Positions 58,875 to 64,000 of a stretch of 64,000 nt of DNA are shown here, piece after piece; position 1 is the stretch's first letter, and the number at the start of each line of letters is the position of its first letter. This DNA comes from Streptomyces sp. MspMP-M5 (GTDB lineage Bacteria; Actinomycetota; Actinomycetes; Streptomycetales; Streptomycetaceae). The position numbers were made by a program, and so were the translations under genes. The notes under the pieces are model-generated. The model ran no database searches. It saw only the letters and a list, made by a program, of their open reading frames with translations, and was not told the origin of the DNA. The stretch covers positions 1 through 64,000 of the forward strand of contig NZ_KB891853.1 of the NCBI RefSeq assembly GCF_000373585.1, written 5' to 3'.

Positions 58875-60101
58875 GTGAACGCCCCCTCCCCCGTCGCGTG
58901 TGCCCGGCCGCACCGGCATGACGTGCTCGCCGCGGGCGGCGGACTGGCCGGCGGGCTGATGCTGTGGGCGCTCGGCCTGTACGGCGGACCGCCGCTGCTC
59001 GGCCTGCCCCCGGCACTGACCCTGCTCGCGCTCACCGTGATGGCCGCCGCCGAACTGCTGCGCCGGACCGCCCCGTTGGCCGCGCTGGCCCTGGCGCTGC
59101 CCGCGCTGGCGCTGGACTCCTGCGCCGGCACACTGGCCGCCACCGTCCTGATGTTCACCGACGTGGTCTATGCCGCGGTGCTCTACGGTCCGCCGGCCGC
59201 CGCCCGCCGGATCCCGGTGGCCTCGGTGCTGCTGACGGTGCTCGCCACCGCCGTGACCGCGGTGTTCTGGCACAGCCCGCAGGTGGTCCTGATCGGCATC
59301 GTGATCGCGCTGGTCACCGTGGCCCCGGCCTGGACCGGCCTGATCATCCGCGACCACCGGGACGCCGCGCAGGCCGCCCGGCTGCGGGCCGAACAGACCG
59401 CGCTGCTGGCCGAGATGGACCGCACCCAGGCGGTGGCCGGCGAACGCGCCCGGATGGCACGGGAACTGCACGACCTGGTCGCCAACCACCTGTCCGCGAT
59501 CGCCATCCACGCCACCGCCGCGCAGACCCTCGACGAGCCCGACGCGACCCGGGCCGCGCTCGGCGTGATCCGCGAGAACAGCGTCCAGGGCCTGGCCGAA
59601 ATGCGCCGGCTCATCGGCCTGTTGCGGGACGCGAACACCACCGGGGACGGGCCGGCGGCCACCCCCACCCTCGACGGGCTGGCCGCACTGGTCGCCCAGG
59701 CCCGTGCGAACGGCGCCGCCAGTGGCCTGGAGTTCGTCCTGGACGACGGCCGGGGGCCGGCCGGGGCGGGCACCGAAAAGCCGTCCGCGCCGGTCGAGTT
59801 GGCCGCGTACCGCATCGTCCAGGAGTCGCTGACCAACGCGCTCAAGCACGCCGCGCCCGGCGAGGTCCGGGTGCGGATCGCCCACGGCGCCGGCGGGGCG
59901 CTCACCGTCACCGTCCGCAGCCCGTACGCCGACCGACCGGGGCCCCGCGCGCCCGGCTCCGGGGCCGGGCTGACCGGCATGCGGGAGCGGATCGCCCTAC
60001 TGGGCGGGGAGTTCGACGCCGGCCCCGAAGGCGGGCCGGACGGAAGCGTCTGGCTGGTACGGGCGGCACTGCCCGCCACCGGGAAGGGAGAGCAACGATG
60101 A
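58875..60101 (+). CDS. NarL-type sensor histidine kinase
   Basis: A 408-residue membrane kinase. About four or five N-terminal helices (residues about 15-155) form the sensor, as in intramembrane-sensing kinases. The HisKA_3 motif has His199 in RARMARELHDLVANHLSAIA. The ATPase part has IVQESLTNALKHA and GSGAGLTGMRERIALLGG. The GTG start is uncertain: GGAGG is only one base away, and an in-frame GTG lies 13 codons upstream at 58836. It overlaps the response-regulator gene by ATGA, so the pair is coupled. Confidence 0.88.
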   Translation: MNAPSPVACARPHRHDVLAAGGGLAGGLMLWALGLYGGPPLLGLPPALTLLALTVMAAAELLRRTAPLAALALALPALALDSCAGTLAATVLMFTDVVYAAVLYGPPAAARRIPVASVLLTVLATAVTAVFWHSPQVVLIGIVIALVTVAPAWTGLIIRDHRDAAQAARLRAEQTALLAEMDRTQAVAGERARMARELHDLVANHLSAIAIHATAAQTLDEPDATRAALGVIRENSVQGLAEMRRLIGLLRDANTTGDGPAATPTLDGLAALVAQARANGAASGLEFVLDDGRGPAGAGTEKPSAPVELAAYRIVQESLTNALKHAAPGEVRVRIAHGAGGALTVTVRSPYADRPGPRAPGSGAGLTGMRERIALLGGEFDAGPEGGPDGSVWLVRAALPATGKGEQR

Positions 60102-60787
60102 CCGGCGCCGCCGCGCGGCCCATCCGGGTCCTGGTCGCCGAGGACCAGTCCGCCGTACGGGCCGGGCTGGTCCTCATCCTGGGGACCGCACCCGACATCG
60201 AGGTCGCCGGGGAAGCCGTGGACGGCGAGGAGGCGGTCCGGCTGGCCGGCGCGCTGCGCCCCGATCTCGTCCTCATGGACATCCAGATGCCCCGGCTGGA
60301 CGGGGTCTCGGCCACCCGCCGGATCACCGAGGAGGGACTGGCCGACGTCCTGGTGCTGACCACCTTCGACCTGGACGAATACGTCTTCGGCGCGCTGCGC
60401 GCGGGCGCCGCGGGCTTCCTGCTCAAGGACAGCGACGCGGCGACGCTGCTCGGCGCGGTGCGCACGGTGGCGTCCGGCGAGGGGCTCATCGCGCCGGCGG
60501 TGACCCGGCGGCTGATCGCCGAGTTCGCCCGGACGCGGCCGACGGCCCGGCCGTCGCGGGACCGGACGGCCCCGGACCCGGCGGTCCTGGACGCGCTGAC
60601 CCCGCGCGAGCGGGAGGTGCTGGGATGCCTGGGCGAGGGGCTGTCGAACGCCGATATCGCGCTGCGCCTGGCGATGGCGGAGGCCACCGTGAAGACCCAC
60701 GTCAGCCGACTGCTGAACAAGCTCGCGCTCCGCAGCCGCCTCCAAGCAGCCGTCCTGGCCCAGGAGTTGGGGGTGGAGGCACCTTAG
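60098..60787 (+). CDS. NarL/FixJ-type response regulator
   Basis: A 229-residue regulator. The receiver begins [20 protein letters not shown]; the phospho-acceptor is Asp61 in [13 protein letters not shown], and the conserved Lys is in [10 protein letters not shown]. The C-terminal LuxR helix-turn-helix is [20 protein letters not shown] then [27 protein letters not shown] precedes the ATG. It is paired with the kinase just upstream. Targets unknown; no adjacent transporter operon. Confidence 0.93.
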   Translation: MTGAAARPIRVLVAEDQSAVRAGLVLILGTAPDIEVAGEAVDGEEAVRLAGALRPDLVLMDIQMPRLDGVSATRRITEEGLADVLVLTTFDLDEYVFGALRAGAAGFLLKDSDAATLLGAVRTVASGEGLIAPAVTRRLIAEFARTRPTARPSRDRTAPDPAVLDALTPREREVLGCLGEGLSNADIALRLAMAEATVKTHVSRLLNKLALRSRLQAAVLAQELGVEAP

Positions 60788-60901
60788 GGGCGCGGTGGGG
60801 GGCAGTGGGGGCACCGTAGGGGCCGGCCGAACGGATCCCGTAGGGGACGCGAGGCCCCCCTGCGGGGCCACAACGGTCGGGAGGCGGGCGCTATTCCGGC
60901 C

Positions 60902-61345
60902 TCACGCCACATTCACCCGCTGCCCCGGCGGGGCCGCCTCCAGCCAGGCGAGGAAGCCGGTGAGGGCGTCCTCGCTCATCGCCAGTTCGACGCGGACGCC
61001 GCCGTGGGCGCAGGCCAGCACGATGGAGTCGGAGAGCAGCGCGAGCTCCTCCTCGCCCTGTGGGGTGCGGCGCGCCAGCACCTCGATGGCGGAGCGCTCC
61101 AGCAGGCGACGGGGCCGGGGCGCGTACGAGAACACCCGGAACCACTCGATCCGGTCGCCGTTGTACCGCGCCACGCCGTAGATCCAGCCCTTGCCGCTGG
61201 GCTCGTCCTCCGGCACGTTCCAGCGCAGGCTGCAGTCGAAGGTGCCGCCGGGTCGCTGGATGAGCCGTCGCCTCAGTCCGAAGACGAACAGCCCCAGCAG
61301 GACCAGCAGCACGACCGCGCCGCTCACAAGCAGAGCGAGGACCAT
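60902..61345 (-). CDS. DUF2550 family membrane-anchored protein
   Basis: A 147-residue protein with one N-terminal helix (MVLALLVSGAVVLLVLLGLF) and a soluble domain: RPGGTFDCSLRWNVPEDEPS, WIYGVARYNGDRIEWFRVFS and EDALTGFLAWLEAAPPGQRV. This is the DUF2550 family, conserved just downstream of the ATP synthase operon in actinobacteria. GAGGAGG precedes the ATG. Function unknown. Confidence 0.88.
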   Translation of the reverse strand: MVLALLVSGAVVLLVLLGLFVFGLRRRLIQRPGGTFDCSLRWNVPEDEPSGKGWIYGVARYNGDRIEWFRVFSYAPRPRRLLERSAIEVLARRTPQGEEELALLSDSIVLACAHGGVRVELAMSEDALTGFLAWLEAAPPGQRVNVA

Positions 61346-61417
61346 CTCGACCGACCTCCTCGCCTCGGTGGGGGTGGCCCCGGACGGGGTCCGGGGCAGG
61401 GAAACGCACCTGCATTG

Positions 61418-61464
61418 CCTCAGCCGCGGACCGCTCCGGAACTCCGGGCAGCCCGCGGCTGAGG
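61418..61464 (-). terminator. terminator of the ATP synthase operon
   Basis: Perfect 12-bp stem CCTCAGCCGCGG / CCGCGGCTGAGG with a 23-base loop, 23 bases beyond the atpC stop. Confidence 0.8.
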
Positions 61465-61487
61465 ATCGATCTCGACGGTGACGGAGC

Positions 61488-61871
61488 TCAGTGAGCGCCC
61501 GCCACCGCGCGCAGCCGGACGTCGGCGCGGCGCTCGGCGGCTGCGTCAGCATCCGACTTCGCCCGCTCCAGGGCCCGCTCCGCACGCTGGACATCGATCT
61601 CGTCCGACAGCTCGGCGATCTCCGCGAGCAGAGACAGCTTGTTGTCGGCGAACGAGATGAAACCGCCGTGCACCGCGGCGACGACGGTGCCGTCCCCGCT
61701 CTCGCCGGTCGTACGAATCGTCACCGGGCCCGACTGCAGCACGCCGAGCAGCGGCTGGTGTCCGGGCATGACGCCGATGTCGCCCGACGAGGTGCGCGCG
61801 ACGACCAGGCTGGCCTCGCCGGACCAGACCTGCCGGTCCGCGGCGACCAACTCGACGTGCAGCTCAGCCAC
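61488..61871 (-). CDS. atpC: ATP synthase F1 epsilon subunit
   Basis: A 127-residue subunit of the rotor stalk that also inhibits ATP hydrolysis. The N-terminal beta barrel runs AELHVELVAADRQVWSGEAS to GFISFADNKLSLLAEIAE; the C-terminal helical hairpin is ELSDEIDVQRAERALERAKS. GTG start (VAELHVE) with GAGGAGCC upstream; an in-frame ATG seven codons earlier is less likely. Last gene of the operon after atpD. Confidence 0.95.
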   Translation of the reverse strand: MAELHVELVAADRQVWSGEASLVVARTSSGDIGVMPGHQPLLGVLQSGPVTIRTTGESGDGTVVAAVHGGFISFADNKLSLLAEIAELSDEIDVQRAERALERAKSDADAAAERRADVRLRAVAGAH

Positions 61872-61979
61872 GATGGCTCCTCGGGTCTCCACCTGCCTGG
61901 TGTGGCAGATGTTGGGTCAAATACTAGTGGTCGTACGGGCCGGGGACGGCCAGGGCCGCCCCCGGTCCGGGAGCACGGG

Positions 61980-64000
<2,021 letters not shown>

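Overview
The window is high-GC actinobacterial DNA and reads as a Streptomyces chromosome core region. The scy-filP pair (two giant coiled-coil cytoskeletal genes), a two-gene isobutyryl/methylmalonyl-CoA toolkit, nucS in place of mutSL, and many GTG starts with overlapping GTGA/ATGA junctions all fit. From memory, the gene order matches the Streptomyces coelicolor SCO5440 (glgB) to SCO5372 (atpG) interval; no alignment was run.

Layout. 1-681: 3' end of glgB. 768-4670: a dicarboxylate symporter divergent from a CitA/CitB-type two-component pair. 4671-5164: a gene-free stretch with short tandem repeats. 5165-9585: an XRE-type regulator, then an ABC/FtsX exporter. 9860-10873: a secreted protein. 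10969-17178: central carbon metabolism (pfkA; pta-ackA; pyk). 17275-20023: a leftward group of envelope-type proteins (DUF6230, a possible 36-codon ORF, a DUF6114 membrane protein, a secreted low-complexity protein). 20700-22631: thioredoxin/TPR protein divergent from a TetR regulator. 22643-27135: a MurG paralogue plus sugar-nucleotide dehydratase operon, divergent from an OmpR-type two-component system. 27200-28900: isobutyryl-CoA mutase large subunit. 29194-36220: two DUF3817 proteins, two MarR regulators, an MFS exporter with its ArsR-like regulator, a thiamine-binding-type protein and three coupled AIM24 genes. 36287-39114: meaB, thiolase and methylmalonyl-CoA epimerase. 39323-44824: scy and filP. 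44974-49507: two tandem ABC ATPase/permease pairs. 49512-52514: a small Cys/His protein, a luciferase-like oxidoreductase, an SCO5389-family protein and nucS. 52641-58644: a large P-loop membrane protein, a STAS protein, 3-hydroxybutyryl-CoA dehydrogenase, a PduO-type cobalamin adenosyltransferase and a membrane protein. 58875-60787: a NarL-type two-component pair. 60902-end: a DUF2550 protein and the distal end of the ATP synthase operon (atpG partial, atpD, atpC).

Working together. Isobutyryl-CoA mutase, MeaB, epimerase, thiolase, 3-hydroxybutyryl-CoA dehydrogenase and the B12 adenosyltransferase all serve short-chain acyl-CoA and coenzyme B12 metabolism, although they are spread over 30 kb. 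pfkA, pta, ackA and pyk form a glycolysis/acetate block. Scy and FilP organise polar growth. The MurG paralogue operon facing a two-component system looks like a cell-envelope stress or antibiotic-response unit and is the best candidate here for an under-described system. Many convergent gene pairs are closed by strong hairpins, and several genes have a TAnnnT box 6-8 bases before the start codon, suggesting leaderless mRNAs. No tRNA, rRNA, CRISPR, insertion sequence or prophage was seen.
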